Notes: generated by a model from the letters alone, not told the origin. A stretch of 64,000 nt of DNA from Lentilactobacillus buchneri (GCF_018314255.1 NZ_CP073066.1:1860001-1924000), one strand, 5' to 3'; positions 35,423 through 44,949 are shown, numbered from the stretch's first letter. Numbers and translations are program-made.

Positions 35423-36472
35423 TTGTCAATTTGGGCAAGGTTCGTCAACAACGTACCACTGAGAAGATTTACCGTGTTGATGCTGGTCATTTTTGTGCTT
35501 TATGTAACCCGGAGCATGATCAGCACAGTGCTGTTAACCTTTATCTTCTGTTTGTTGGTGGTTAAATTAACCAATGCAATCCGCAGGCACATCAAAATTC
35601 CGGCAGGCATTATCGTCACGGTCGTTTACTTGTTGGTAATTTTGGGGTTGTACTTTACGGTGACCAAGTATATTCCAAAGATTGCTGATCAAACCATTCG
35701 AACGACACAGGACATTATCCTCTTTTACACCGACCCCAAGAATCTACCGGATGATACTACGATGAGCTGGTTGAATGAACTGATTAAGCAAAGTAATATC
35801 ATGGCTCAGATGAAAAATGGCGTGTCGCTGGTTTGAAAATATGTGACCGGCGTTGGGACCATGGGAATAACGCTGTTCTTGTCGATGATCTTGAGCTTCT
35901 TTTTTGCCATTGAGCAGCGAACCATGACCAGATTTTCCAAACTGTTTCTTGAAAGTGATTTTGGTTGGTTCTTCCAAGACTTGTACTTCTTTGGCAAGAA
36001 ATTTGTCGCAACGTTCGGTGTTGTGATTGAAGTGCAATTCTTCATCGCCATCTGCAACACAGTTCTTACCACCATCGTGATGGCTTTCATGCATCTGCCG
36101 CAACTGGCAGCCTTGGCATTGATGGTCTTCATCTTGAGCCTGATTCCAGTGGCCGGCGTGATTATTTCCTTTGTGCCGTTGTCATTGGTGGGGTATTCAG
36201 TCGGCGGGTGGAATGATGTCTTTTACCTGTTGATCACGATCATTGTCGTGCACGCGTTTGAAGCTTACATTTTGAACCCCAATTTTATGGCCTCCAAGAC
36301 CAACTTACCAATTTTCTATACTTTTGTCGTCTTATTGATCGGCGAGCACTTCTTTGGCATTTGGGGATTAATTTGTGGGGTGCCTATTTTCACCTTCTTC
36401 CTCGATATTTTGGGAGTCAAGAAGCATGAAGGCAAACTCGACAAAGTCCCAACCAAGCCGGGGGAACCATAG
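35423..36472 (+). pseudogene. AI-2E family transporter, interrupted by an in-frame TGA
   Basis: TTG 35423 with GAGGGGG 8 bases upstream opens a frame of 137 codons that stops at TGA 35834-35836 (NGVSLV-stop-KYVTGVGTMG) and then continues in the same frame for 211 codons to 36472. Joined, the 349-residue protein has the AI-2E exporter layout: membrane segments in pairs, a soluble middle part, and the C-terminal LSLIPVAGVIISFVPLSLVGY and GLICGVPIFTFFLDIL. A single GGA-to-TGA change would explain the stop. It may be a recent null allele or a sequencing error. Members export small molecules or ions. Confidence 0.75.
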
Positions 36473-36571
36473 AAACCGGATTCACTTTATAAAAGTTTCA
36501 CAATTAAGCTGAAAAAATTTTCCATTTGGTGTAAAATCAATCTGATAGAGATAAAGAAAGAGGTAATTATA

Positions 36572-37261
36572 TTGGCAAAACTTGTGTTAATTCGTCATGG
36601 TCAAAGTGAATGGAACTTATCTAACCAGTTTACTGGTTGGGTTGATGTTGATTTGAGTGAAGAAGGGGTTAAGCAAGCCATCAATGCTGGTAAATTAATC
36701 AAAAAAGCCGGCATCCAGTTTGACTTTGCGTTTACTTCCGTATTGACTCGAGCAATCAAGACTTTACATTATGCTTTGGAATACTCAGACCAACTTTGGA
36801 TTCCGGAAGTTAAATCATGGCGTTTGAACGAACGTCATTACGGCGCTTTGCAAGGCCACAACAAGAAGAAGGCTGCTGAAAAGTATGGTGACGAACAGGT
36901 TCATATCTGGCGTCGTTCATACGATGTATTGCCTCCACTTCTGAAGGCCGACGACGAAGGTTCAGCTGTTCATGACCGTCGTTACGCCAACCTTGATCCA
37001 CACATTATCCCTGGTGGTGAAAACTTGAAGGTTACCCTCGAACGGGTTATGCCATTCTGGGAAGATGAAATCGCTCCTAAATTACTTGACGGCAAGAACG
37101 TGATTATTGCTGCTCATGGTAACTCATTACGAGCACTTTCAAAGTACATCGAAAACATTTCTGACGAAGACATCATGAACCTTGAAATGGCTACTGGTGA
37201 GCCAGTGGTTTATGACTTTGATGACAAATTAAACGTTGTCAGCAAGACTAAGTTGGACTAA
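36572..37261 (+). CDS. gpmA: 2,3-bisphosphoglycerate-dependent phosphoglycerate mutase
   Basis: 229 residues, TTG start with AGAGGTAATT upstream. [10 protein letters not shown] (phospho-His), [21 protein letters not shown] and [10 protein letters not shown] are all present. Interconverts 3- and 2-phosphoglycerate in glycolysis. Single gene with its own terminator at 37276. Codon choice is strongly biased, as expected of a highly expressed gene. Confidence 0.96.
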   Translation: MAKLVLIRHGQSEWNLSNQFTGWVDVDLSEEGVKQAINAGKLIKKAGIQFDFAFTSVLTRAIKTLHYALEYSDQLWIPEVKSWRLNERHYGALQGHNKKKAAEKYGDEQVHIWRRSYDVLPPLLKADDEGSAVHDRRYANLDPHIIPGGENLKVTLERVMPFWEDEIAPKLLDGKNVIIAAHGNSLRALSKYIENISDEDIMNLEMATGEPVVYDFDDKLNVVSKTKLD

Positions 37262-37275
37262 CTAGATAATATTTG

Positions 37276-37317
37276 AAGCACTGTTGTTGGGTAATCCTGA
37301 TAATAGTGCTTTTTTGT
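37276..37317 (+). terminator. Terminator of gpmA
   Basis: AAGCACTGTTGTT pairs with AATAGTGCTT, followed by six T. Confidence 0.85.
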
Positions 37318-37520
37318 TGCTTAAGATTCACCCAACTCTAATGGTAAATGGGGAAACTAACGCTTATCAACGGATGAACCGGTTTCAATTTTAATGGAGA
37401 TTTAACCTTGTTCCTGACTCTTGTTGGTTAATTTTAATAATGGCATGCTATTCTTTAGTTTGATTTTTAACAATCACCAGAATTACATATTTCAAAATAT
37501 TATAATTGGGGAATCTAGCT

Positions 37521-39014
37521 ATGTCGAAGAAAAAGATCACGTTAGTTGGTTTAATCTTAATGATTTTTACCACGATTTATGGTTTTGCCAATACCACCGT
37601 TGCTTATGAGCAAATGGGGTATGCAAGTATTATTTGGTACGTATTGGCCGCAATCTTGTTCCTGCTGCCAACTGCTATGATGTTCGCCGAGTATGGGTCA
37701 ACTTTCAAAGATGCCCATGGCGGGATTTATTCCTGGTTAGCCGGGTCAATTGGCGAAGAGTGGGCCTTTATTGGCACCTTCATTTGGTTATCATCCTGGA
37801 TTATCTGGATGATGTCCACCGCTTCTAAAGTCTGGATTCCGTTTGCGACAACCTTATTCGGTCACGATACGACTCAGAGCTGGAGCTTCTTTGGCTTGAG
37901 CTCCACCAAGACGATTGGTCTGCTGGCCATTCTTTGGATTATCACCGTAACCTGGTTTGCCGTTCGCGGAATGGACTCGATTTCCAAAATTTCGTCGGTG
38001 GGCGGAATCTTTGTTTCTCTGCTGACGGTGATTTTTGCAATTGCCAGTGTCACCGTTTTGATTTTAAACGGCGGTCATTTGGCCCAACCGGTTACCGGGA
38101 TGCACAGCTTTATTCAATCGCCGAACCCTGATTTTCAGTCACCAATCGCTTTGATTTCATTCATGGTTTATGCCGTCTTTGCCTATGCCGGAACTGAAAC
38201 TCTTGGTGGTGTGACCGATAATATGCATGAACCCGAAAAAACATTTCCACGCGGGTTAATCATTTCCACTTTGGTAATCACCGTGATGTATTCACTTTCC
38301 ATCTTCCTCTGGGGGATCACTGCCAATTGGCATTCAGTCCTTGGAAATGGTCACGTTAACCTGGGGAACATTACCTATGTCTTGATGGCCAACCTGGGTG
38401 TTGTGCTGGGCCAGAGTCTGCATCTTTCTGCAGCTGCCAGCACCATCTTGGGGACGACTTTTGCCCGCTTTGCCGGGTTGAGTATGTTCATGGCTTATAT
38501 GGGCTCGTTCTTCGTGCTGGTCTACTCGCCACTGAAGTCATTCATCATGGGCTCAAATCCCAACTTCTGGCCTGCTAAGATGACTAAGCTGAATAAGAAG
38601 GGGATGCCTGGATTTGCAATGTGGACCCAAGCGGTCATTGTTGCCGTCCTGATCTTCTTCGTGACCTTTGGTGGTTCAAGTGCTAAGCAGTTCTATGTGA
38701 TTTTGACGAATATGGGAAACATTTCCACTTCATTCCCGTATATCTTCCTGGTGGCTGCCTTCCCATTCTTCAAACGCAAGCAGAACCTGGAACGACCGTT
38801 TGAGATTTATACCAAACGGTGGATGACCGATACCATCTCAATCATCGTTTTGATTGTCTTGATCGGTGGGATTGGGTTCACGGCAATTTACCCAATTTTG
38901 GAACACGATTACGTCAACGCCTTCTGGACGATCATCGGACCAATCTTCTTCGGTCTGGTCGCTTGGGCATTCTTGACTTATCAATCACACAAGCTTCGCA
39001 AACAAGCACATTAA
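37521..39014 (+). CDS. yjeM: APC-superfamily amino acid permease, YjeM-like
   Basis: 497 residues from ATG 37521 (TTGGGGAAT upstream). Twelve or so membrane segments; ILMIFTTIYGFANTTVAYEQMGY and DAHGGIYSWLAGSIGEEWAFIGTFIWL are like E. coli YjeM and the glutamate/GABA antiporter branch. Exchanges or imports amino acids; substrate not known. Single gene, followed by a palindromic repeat. Confidence 0.85.
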   Translation: MSKKKITLVGLILMIFTTIYGFANTTVAYEQMGYASIIWYVLAAILFLLPTAMMFAEYGSTFKDAHGGIYSWLAGSIGEEWAFIGTFIWLSSWIIWMMSTASKVWIPFATTLFGHDTTQSWSFFGLSSTKTIGLLAILWIITVTWFAVRGMDSISKISSVGGIFVSLLTVIFAIASVTVLILNGGHLAQPVTGMHSFIQSPNPDFQSPIALISFMVYAVFAYAGTETLGGVTDNMHEPEKTFPRGLIISTLVITVMYSLSIFLWGITANWHSVLGNGHVNLGNITYVLMANLGVVLGQSLHLSAAASTILGTTFARFAGLSMFMAYMGSFFVLVYSPLKSFIMGSNPNFWPAKMTKLNKKGMPGFAMWTQAVIVAVLIFFVTFGGSSAKQFYVILTNMGNISTSFPYIFLVAAFPFFKRKQNLERPFEIYTKRWMTDTISIIVLIVLIGGIGFTAIYPILEHDYVNAFWTIIGPIFFGLVAWAFLTYQSHKLRKQAH

Positions 39015-39029
39015 TATTTTTCAAAAAAA

Positions 39030-39147
39030 GAGTGGGATGCGAGGCGTTTTGATCCCAGAATTTAAGCAAAAAAGTGGGCCATTCCTGTTTTGGAATGGCT
39101 CGCTTTTTTGCTTAAATGGCCGGGATCAGCCGATCGTTGCACGTTTT
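39030..39147 (+). repeat. Long palindromic repeat, divergent family member 7
   Basis: GATCCCAGAATTTAAGCAAA pairs with the segment GCTTAAATGGCCGGGATC, with apical GGCCATTCC/GGAATGGC and loop TGTTTT. Ends GAGTGGGATGCG and GTTGCACGTTTT resemble the family ends. The apical part could also serve as terminator of yjeM. Confidence 0.65.
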
Positions 39148-39220
39148 ATCAATATACAAGTGGTAATCAAAGTTGCAATGAAAGCCACCGTAGCAATTAA
39201 CGTCCCAACCTCTTTGTTGT

Positions 39221-39838
39221 CTAAAATAAATTTGATTTGAGATGAATGTCATCGTCCGCGGTAATTGTTCGAATGACCCGACACGGATTGCCGACCGCTA
39301 GGGAATTAGCGGGGATGTCTCTGGTGACAACAGAACCGGCACCAATCACACTGCCAGCGCCAATTGTGACGCCACCAATGACAACGACGTTGCTGGCAAG
39401 CCAACAATTGCTTTCAATTGTGATCGGTTTGGCGTACTCATCATCGTATTCGGACCCGTCTGAGCGCTGTTTGAGGTTGCGATCCTGATAGCGGAGTGGA
39501 TGCATCGGGGTGGACAAGGTAACGTTTGGACCAAACATGACGTTGTTGCCAATCGTGACCGGACAGTCGTCAAGGATTGTAAGGTTGGCGTTACCATAGA
39601 AGTGGGCGCCAATCGTTGTATAAATGCCGTAATCGAAGAAAATTGGCCCTTGAAGATAAATACCCTTATCGGCATTAGGAAGCAGCTCAGCCACAATTTT
39701 GGCCCGTTCTTCGGTGTCCTCGTCAAAGGTATCGTTATATCGTTTGGAAAGTCGGTGCGCTTGGTGCTGTTGAGCAGCTAAGAGTGGATCGGTGGGATCA
39801 TATATTTTTCCGGCTAACATTTTTTCTTGTTCAGTCAT
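39221..39838 (-). CDS. Sugar O-acetyltransferase (LacA/Maa type)
   Basis: 205 residues from ATG 39838 (GGAGG 5 bases upstream). N-terminal Mac domain (EKMLAGKIYDPTDPLLAAQQHQAH) then a left-handed beta-helix of hexapeptide repeats (ITIESNCWLASNVVVIGGVTIGAGSVI, in parts) and catalytic His in STPMHPLRY. Acetylates maltose, galactosides or similar sugars with acetyl-CoA; exact acceptor unknown. Single gene, convergent with yjeM. Confidence 0.9.
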   Translation of the reverse strand: MTEQEKMLAGKIYDPTDPLLAAQQHQAHRLSKRYNDTFDEDTEERAKIVAELLPNADKGIYLQGPIFFDYGIYTTIGAHFYGNANLTILDDCPVTIGNNVMFGPNVTLSTPMHPLRYQDRNLKQRSDGSEYDDEYAKPITIESNCWLASNVVVIGGVTIGAGSVIGAGSVVTRDIPANSLAVGNPCRVIRTITADDDIHLKSNLF

Positions 39839-39948
39839 AGTGTCCTCCAAATTAGTGTGATACCCTCAGTATAGCGTACTTAACTGTGGTAGCGCTACCA
39901 CGACCGAAACTGTTATACTGATTGTAGCTGATTTTAGGAGGTGTCTCC

Positions 39949-40599
39949 ATGATTAATCCGGTACCACTTTACAAGGAGATGTTCCAACAGATGGGGCCAC
40001 AGCACTGGTGGCCGGCCGATTCGAAAATGGAAATTGTGATCGGTGCCATCCTTGTGCAAAACACCAATTGGAACAATGTCGATATGGCTCTGACAAATTT
40101 AAAAGATGAGACGCATTTGAACGTGAAACAGATTTTGGGCCTGCCAACTGAAACGCTGCAGTCATTAATCCGCCCCAGTGGTTTTTACGTCAACAAGACC
40201 CGCAGCCTCCAAGCCGTCCTCAAATGGTTTGACCAAGACGACTGCAACTTTGCCTTAATGGTAGATAAGTATGGATCCAACTTACGTCGGACAATGTTAA
40301 AGCTGCCAGGAGTGGGGGAGGAAACCGCTGATTCGCTGTTGGTCTATGTATTTGATCAGCCGGCGTTTATTGCCGACAAATATGCCAGAACGCTTTTTAC
40401 GGATCTGGGATTTCGCAATCTCAGCAATTATTCGAAACTCCAAAAGCGAATTTGGCTGCCTGAATCATTTACATATCAGGATGCTCAGGAATTCCACGGC
40501 TTAATTGACGAGTTCGGCAAGCGGTATCTTAAGAGTCACCGAGATTTTGATGCCAGTTTTCTGGGTGGCTTTGATAGGCACCAGCTTGATCGGCCGTGA
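39949..40599 (+). CDS. HhH-GPD DNA glycosylase, MagIII-like
   Basis: 216 residues. Endonuclease III fold: IVIGAILVQNTNWNNVDMALTNL at the N-terminus, helix-hairpin-helix LPGVGEETADSLLVYVF and the catalytic Asp in FIADKYARTLF. The catalytic Lys of EndoIII (GVGxKTA) is Glu here and no Cys cluster is present, as in Helicobacter MagIII, a monofunctional 3-methyladenine glycosylase. So base excision of alkylated purines without lyase activity is the best guess. GGAGG precedes the ATG. Confidence 0.75.
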   Translation: MINPVPLYKEMFQQMGPQHWWPADSKMEIVIGAILVQNTNWNNVDMALTNLKDETHLNVKQILGLPTETLQSLIRPSGFYVNKTRSLQAVLKWFDQDDCNFALMVDKYGSNLRRTMLKLPGVGEETADSLLVYVFDQPAFIADKYARTLFTDLGFRNLSNYSKLQKRIWLPESFTYQDAQEFHGLIDEFGKRYLKSHRDFDASFLGGFDRHQLDRP

Positions 40600-40636
40600 C
40601 AGATAATCTTGCGAATTAGAAATAGGAGTTGGTTAG

Positions 40637-41500
40637 ATGAATGTACTGTTGATGCTGCTGCCGGCAGTTGGCTGGGGGCTTTTGGGACCAGTTGTTGCCC
40701 GCATCGGTGGCAAGCCCGCAAATCAAATCTTTGGAACTGCCGTTGGCACGCTCTTGGTGGCAGCGGTGATGACGCCTTTTTATCATCCACACCTTTCAGT
40801 GCCGACATTTTTAGCAGCAGTCCTAGCTGGCAGTTTCTGGGTCATTGGTCAAGTCGGTCAGTTCATTAGTTTTAAAAATATTGGGGTATCCACCACCATG
40901 CCAACTTCCACCGGATTCCAATTAATTGGCACCTCACTGGTCGGTGTCGTGATCTTTGGTGAATGGTCGACGATAATGGAAAAACTGCTGGGTGCAGGGG
41001 GCATCCTGATTTTGATTGTTGGCATTATGCTGACATCGGTCACCGATAAGCCACTGGTTGCCCAAAGGACACCGCAAAAGAAGCTGCCAACTATTCTGAT
41101 GCTTTTAACGACGACTTTGGGATACGTTGTGTATATGGCCATTCCTCGGGGACTGAATCATTCGGGACTGGCGATCTTTTTCCCAGAAGCAATTGGTATC
41201 CTGCTGGCGGTTCTGGTCTATGTTTTCGTCACTGGTCAGCAGCGGATTATTAAAGAGCCGGTCAGCTGGTTGAATATCGCCGGTGGACTGGTCTTCTCCC
41301 TGGGCGCAATTTCTTACATTGGTTCCGTTCAGGCAAATGGTGTCAATTCAGCCTTTGTGGTTTCGCAGTTGGCTGTGGTCATCTCGACGTTGCTGGGGAT
41401 GATTTGGATGCACGAAACAAAGACGCCTCGTGAACTGGCGTTTACAATCTTTGGTTTATTGCTGATTGTCTCTGGTGCGGTTATCACGACAGTTTTTTGA
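40637..41500 (+). CDS. GRP/GlcU family sugar transporter
   Basis: 287 residues, about ten membrane segments, ATG 37 bases after the glycosylase gene. LLPAVGWGLLGPVVARIGG, FWVIGQVGQFISFKNIGVSTTMPTSTGFQLIG (in parts) and the C-terminal VVSQLAVVISTLLGMIWMHETK are typical of GlcU/RbsU carriers, which import glucose or ribose with a proton. Specificity not determinable. Ends at a terminator (41504). Confidence 0.85.
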   Translation: MNVLLMLLPAVGWGLLGPVVARIGGKPANQIFGTAVGTLLVAAVMTPFYHPHLSVPTFLAAVLAGSFWVIGQVGQFISFKNIGVSTTMPTSTGFQLIGTSLVGVVIFGEWSTIMEKLLGAGGILILIVGIMLTSVTDKPLVAQRTPQKKLPTILMLLTTTLGYVVYMAIPRGLNHSGLAIFFPEAIGILLAVLVYVFVTGQQRIIKEPVSWLNIAGGLVFSLGAISYIGSVQANGVNSAFVVSQLAVVISTLLGMIWMHETKTPRELAFTIFGLLLIVSGAVITTVF

Positions 41501-41503
41501 CCA

Positions 41504-41545
41504 CAAAAAAATGCGCTGGAACCTGAATTCCAACACATTTTGGGC
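41504..41545 (+). terminator. Terminator of GlcU-like gene
   Basis: AAATGCGCTGGAA pairs with TTCCAACACATTTT. Confidence 0.65.
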
Positions 41546-41548
41546 AAA

Positions 41549-41580
41549 ATAAAAGACCCTCACAGGGGTCTTTATTTATT
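41549..41580 (-). terminator. Terminator of cold-shock gene
   Basis: AAAGACCC pairs with GGGGTCTTT; the A-run upstream serves as T-run on the minus strand, and the T-rich stretch downstream makes it bidirectional. Confidence 0.8.
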
Positions 41581-41589
41581 TTGATTTAA

Positions 41590-41793
41590 TTATTCAACAA
41601 CAGTAACGTTAGCAGCTTGTGGGCCACGATCGCTGTCTTCAACGTCAAGGGTAACTTTTTGACCTTCTTCAAGGGTCTTGTAACCGTCAGCATTGATAGC
41701 TGAGAAGTGAACAAAAACGTCCTTGCCGTCTTCTAAAGTGATAAAACCGTAACCTTTGTCTCCATTAAACCATTTAACAGTACCTTGTTCCAT
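41590..41793 (-). CDS. cspA: Cold-shock protein
   Basis: 67 residues from ATG 41793 (GGAGG 10 bases upstream; the longer frame to 41862 lies in the leader). Single OB fold with the RNA-binding motifs KGYGFI and VFVHFSAI. Acts as an RNA chaperone. The leader upstream (41794 to about 41910) is long, as for many cold-shock mRNAs, and holds a GCGCTATGCGC hairpin (about 41814-41824 on the plus strand). Confidence 0.95.
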   Translation of the reverse strand: MEQGTVKWFNGDKGYGFITLEDGKDVFVHFSAINADGYKTLEEGQKVTLDVEDSDRGPQAANVTVVE

Positions 41794-42028
41794 AAGAATG
41801 AAACCTCCGTTGCGCATAGCGCGATAAATTTTGCATTTGAAACTTGAAAAGTAAGGAGTCATTCTTATTAGAACGATGGACCTTGTTTCGAAGCTAAATA
41901 CATTATCTATACTTTAACAGGTCATCGTAGAAATTGCAAATATAAACGCTCATCGACTCTTTTTACAGAGAACTTGGCTTGAGTGGGCTATAATGAAATT
42001 AACGTTAATGTCGAAAGGGGATCGTCTT

Positions 42029-42523
42029 ATGAGCAAATCAGTTAATTGGAAAGCCGCCTTAATTGCCGGGGGTGTTGCCGGCGTTATTTCCGGTCTCGTC
42101 AAATTGGGCTGGGAAAATGTTTTGCCGCCGCGGACACCTGAACGGAATAAAACCAACCCGCCACAGCGTTTACTTGAGCAGGCCGGAATTCCTGAACAGG
42201 TGACTCACGCAACTTACACCTATTCCGATCAGCAATTACCATGGGTCAGCTACATGATCCACTTTGGTTTTTCAACTTCGTTTGCAATGTTTTACAGTCT
42301 GGCCGGCCATTATGTTCCGGTGATTAAAATGGGCGACGGCACATTGTTTGGCCTCGGTGTCTGGGGTGCCTTTCATTTGGGCATCATGCCGGCAATGGGC
42401 ACGGTTCCGTCTGCTAAAGATCAACCGGTTGAGGAACATGTGTCAGAGGCTTTGGGCCACGTTGTCTGGATGTGGACCAACGACTTGATTGCCGATGAGG
42501 TTTATCGTAAGTTAACCAAATAA
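42029..42523 (+). CDS. yagU: YagU family inner-membrane protein (DUF1440)
   Basis: 164 residues from ATG 42029 (AAAGGGGA upstream; TATAAT at 41989). NWKAALIAGGVAGVISGLVKLGWENVLPPRTPERN is the family N-terminus, followed by three further membrane segments and a conserved WGAFHLGIMPAMG. E. coli YagU is linked to acid tolerance; here the role is open. Ends at a bidirectional terminator. Confidence 0.85.
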   Translation: MSKSVNWKAALIAGGVAGVISGLVKLGWENVLPPRTPERNKTNPPQRLLEQAGIPEQVTHATYTYSDQQLPWVSYMIHFGFSTSFAMFYSLAGHYVPVIKMGDGTLFGLGVWGAFHLGIMPAMGTVPSAKDQPVEEHVSEALGHVVWMWTNDLIADEVYRKLTK

Positions 42524-42545
42524 GTTTAATTGAACGGGTCAACAT

Positions 42546-42598
42546 AAAAGAGGTCGGATTATAGGCAATCAATGTCTATGTCCGACCCCTTTTAAATT
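42546..42598 (+). terminator. Bidirectional terminator between yagU and purine permease
   Basis: AAAAGAGGTCGGA pairs with TCCGACCCCTTTTA; both genes converge on it. Confidence 0.8.
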
Positions 42599-42604
42599 TA
42601 ATGA

Positions 42605-43999
42605 TTATTTTGATTCTGCTAATTGTTCTTTTGGCGCATCAGTTGATTTAATTTCTTCTGAATCTTCCGTGGCTTCAGAGACTTTTCGATTACCCATTAC
42701 CAGATTAATAATGATGGCACTCAAAGCGGCAATCGTGATGGGTGAACCGAGCAGGTACTGAACCATTTGTGGCGTTTCACTAACCACTTTGGCTGGCAGG
42801 AGAATCACAGCCATTGTCAAGACGATTGGAATCCCTAAGACATAAATGGAACTTTCATCAGTGGCCAGGTTGCGGATAACGTTCAATCCATTCAACATGA
42901 TGATGACACAAATGATGGAGAAGATTCCGCCGATTACAGCGGCAGGAACAGCTGACAGGAACGCTGATAATTTACCAAAGAACCCAAGAACGACAAACCA
43001 GATACCAGCTGAGACGAAGACGCGTTTGCTGGCAACACCGGTGATCGAAACCACCCCGGCGTTGGTTGAGTATCCGGTCATTGGGGTTGTCCCGAGCAGG
43101 GCGGCAAACAGACAGCTGAGTCCTTCACCAATGATTCCGCGATTCCATTGTTTCTTGGTGATCTTTTCACCGACAACGGCACTCATTGCGAACCAGGTAC
43201 CGGTGGTTTCAGTTGTCAATACCATATAAATCACTACGAAGGTTAAAATTGCCGGCAGTGAGAAATGAATCCCGTAATGTAATGAAGTAAAGTGGGGCAG
43301 ACTGATCCAAGCCGCGTTGTTCACGACTGACCAATCGAAACGGCCCATCATCGAAGCAACGACCGTACCGACGATCAAAGCGATAATGATTGAACTGACT
43401 TTGAACAATCGTTGAAGTTGGGGGATGCGGATGCCGATTGTAATAGCGACCAACATTGCCAAAGCGGTGATGGCAGCAATTTCAATGTTTTGGTTGACGT
43501 TGCCGGCTGCCTTGAAGATATTGTCATTCAAAGCGGACGGTAATAACGACAGGCCAACACAGGTGATGATGGTGCCGCCGACAATTGCTGGAACCAATGT
43601 GTTGATAATCTTTTGGTAGACGCCTGAAACGCCAAGCAGAATTAATAACAATGCTCCGACAATCAAAGATCCCAGGACAGTCGCCATCCCGCCGTTAGCG
43701 GCACCGTTTGCCAAGTAGACCCCGGCAACCGCACCAATTGGCACAAATGATGGGCCTTGCGAAACGGGCAGCTTCATGAAGTACCGGGTTTGAAGAATTG
43801 TTCCAATCCCGCAGGCCAAGAAAGCCGCCTGCAAGAAGCCGGTCTTCTGTGCCAGACTCATTGACAGCAGCCCGGCAATGATGATCGGTGGCACGTAAAC
43901 ATCCATGGCCAACACATGCTGGAGTCCCAGTAATCCTGATTGGAAATATGAAACCTTATCGTCTGGACCGTAAAGCAAACCGTTATCATTGCGTTTCAT
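42605..43999 (-). CDS. NCS2 nucleobase permease (xanthine/uracil type)
   Basis: 464 residues; ATG preceded by GAGGAGA. GLQHVLAMDVYVPPIIIAGLL, QGPSFVPIGA and TTPMTGYSTNAGVVSITGVASKRVF (in parts) mark the UraA/PbuX branch of NCS2 with about 14 membrane segments. Proton-driven import of xanthine, uric acid or uracil. A good promoter flanked by two PurR-box-like sequences (44031-44163) fits a purine substrate. C-terminal 30 residues are acidic and polar. Confidence 0.88.
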   Translation of the reverse strand: MKRNDNGLLYGPDDKVSYFQSGLLGLQHVLAMDVYVPPIIIAGLLSMSLAQKTGFLQAAFLACGIGTILQTRYFMKLPVSQGPSFVPIGAVAGVYLANGAANGGMATVLGSLIVGALLLILLGVSGVYQKIINTLVPAIVGGTIITCVGLSLLPSALNDNIFKAAGNVNQNIEIAAITALAMLVAITIGIRIPQLQRLFKVSSIIIALIVGTVVASMMGRFDWSVVNNAAWISLPHFTSLHYGIHFSLPAILTFVVIYMVLTTETTGTWFAMSAVVGEKITKKQWNRGIIGEGLSCLFAALLGTTPMTGYSTNAGVVSITGVASKRVFVSAGIWFVVLGFFGKLSAFLSAVPAAVIGGIFSIICVIIMLNGLNVIRNLATDESSIYVLGIPIVLTMAVILLPAKVVSETPQMVQYLLGSPITIAALSAIIINLVMGNRKVSEATEDSEEIKSTDAPKEQLAESK

Positions 44000-44030
44000 T
44001 AAGAATTCTCCTCAATTTGTTAAATTTCGG

Positions 44031-44163
44031 CTAAACACGAACATTAATTTGAAATAAAAATAAATAATTCGCATCGCTAGTTAATGCTTAGTATAAACAC
44101 TAGCTTTGTAATTATCAACAATAATTCGAAATTAATTTTTTGACTTTAATGTTCGTGTTTGGA
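44031..44163 (-). promoter_or_regulatory. Promoter flanked by inverted PurR-box-like sites
   Basis: On the minus strand: AAACACGAACATTAA (44163-44149), then TTGATA, 17-base spacer, TATACT (44121-44093), then TTAATGTTCGTGTTT (44045-44031). The flanking 15-mers are exact inverted copies and share CGAACATT with the PurBox consensus AWWWCCGAACWWT. They straddle the promoter. Regulator identity is inferred. Confidence 0.55.
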
Positions 44164-44260
44164 GCCCCTAAATTGAACACGCAAGATGATGATTGTCATA
44201 GTGGGGATGAAACCGTTATCCGATCAAATAATGATTGAGCAAATTATCATTTTCCACATT

Positions 44261-44299
44261 AAAAAAGCTGAAATTCATCATTGAATTTCAGCTTTTAAT
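44261..44299 (-). terminator. Terminator of TetR gene
   Basis: AAAAGCTGAAATTC pairs with GAATTTCAGCTTTT. Confidence 0.8.
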
Positions 44300-44310
44300 A
44301 TTGTGAAGAG

Positions 44311-44949
44311 TTATCTGGCAAGAGACTTGACCAACGCGTCGATGATGTGGGTGATTTCTCGCTGCTCCAGAGGTTGATCAAACAATAGGTAACCAATGAT
44401 CACGCCGCCGACAACCGACCAAATGATTTTGAGAATTTCTAGGTTGTCCCAGTTGACGATTAAATGGTTGTCTTTGAGTTGATTCAAATTTTTGTTGATG
44501 TTGTGCCAATATAGAGGAGGAAATTTGGTCAGCAGTTCTTTTCTGACAGTCTCATTATATAAGACCTCGGAGACAAAAATTTTGAGGACGGCTGCGTTGT
44601 CTTTGAGAAATTGAATTCTGTCGCGGACCAATGAATCAACAAAGGCATGTAAAGTGACAAATTGCAGGGGGAGCTGATCAGTCTTAAATTCGGTGAGGAC
44701 GGCGGGAAAAATCGAGTTGATCACCGGTTCGATGATGGCATTCAGTAACCCGCGTTTATTCTTGAACTTACTAAAAATATTTCCCTCGGAAACGCCTGCC
44801 TTGGTGGCAATTTCTTTGGTGCTTGCGTTGGCATACCCTTTTTCTGCGAATACTTCGATTGCTGCCAATAGGATTTTGACCTGCTTGTCGGTCATTGCAT
44901 TTAGCACGTTGGCATCAGCAAATAATTTTAATTCGGTACCATTCAGCAT
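44311..44949 (-). CDS. TetR/AcrR family transcriptional regulator
   Basis: 212 residues, ATG with AAGGAG 9 bases upstream. N-terminal helix-turn-helix (about 20-66: VKILLAAIEVFAEKGYANASTKEIATKAGVSEGNIFSKFKNK, in parts), variable C-terminal ligand domain with a hydrophobic segment near 175-190. Divergent from mntH with 249 bases between, but no dyad typical of TetR operators was noticed there. Its targets are not known. Confidence 0.9.
   Translation of the reverse strand: MLNGTELKLFADANVLNAMTDKQVKILLAAIEVFAEKGYANASTKEIATKAGVSEGNIFSKFKNKRGLLNAIIEPVINSIFPAVLTEFKTDQLPLQFVTLHAFVDSLVRDRIQFLKDNAAVLKIFVSEVLYNETVRKELLTKFPPLYWHNINKNLNQLKDNHLIVNWDNLEILKIIWSVVGGVIIGYLLFDQPLEQREITHIIDALVKSLAR

Noticed and set aside
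44000-44163. Purine riboswitch before the NCS2 permease
   Set aside because: The conserved junction bases of the purine aptamer were not found; the region is better explained by promoter plus inverted PurR-like boxes.
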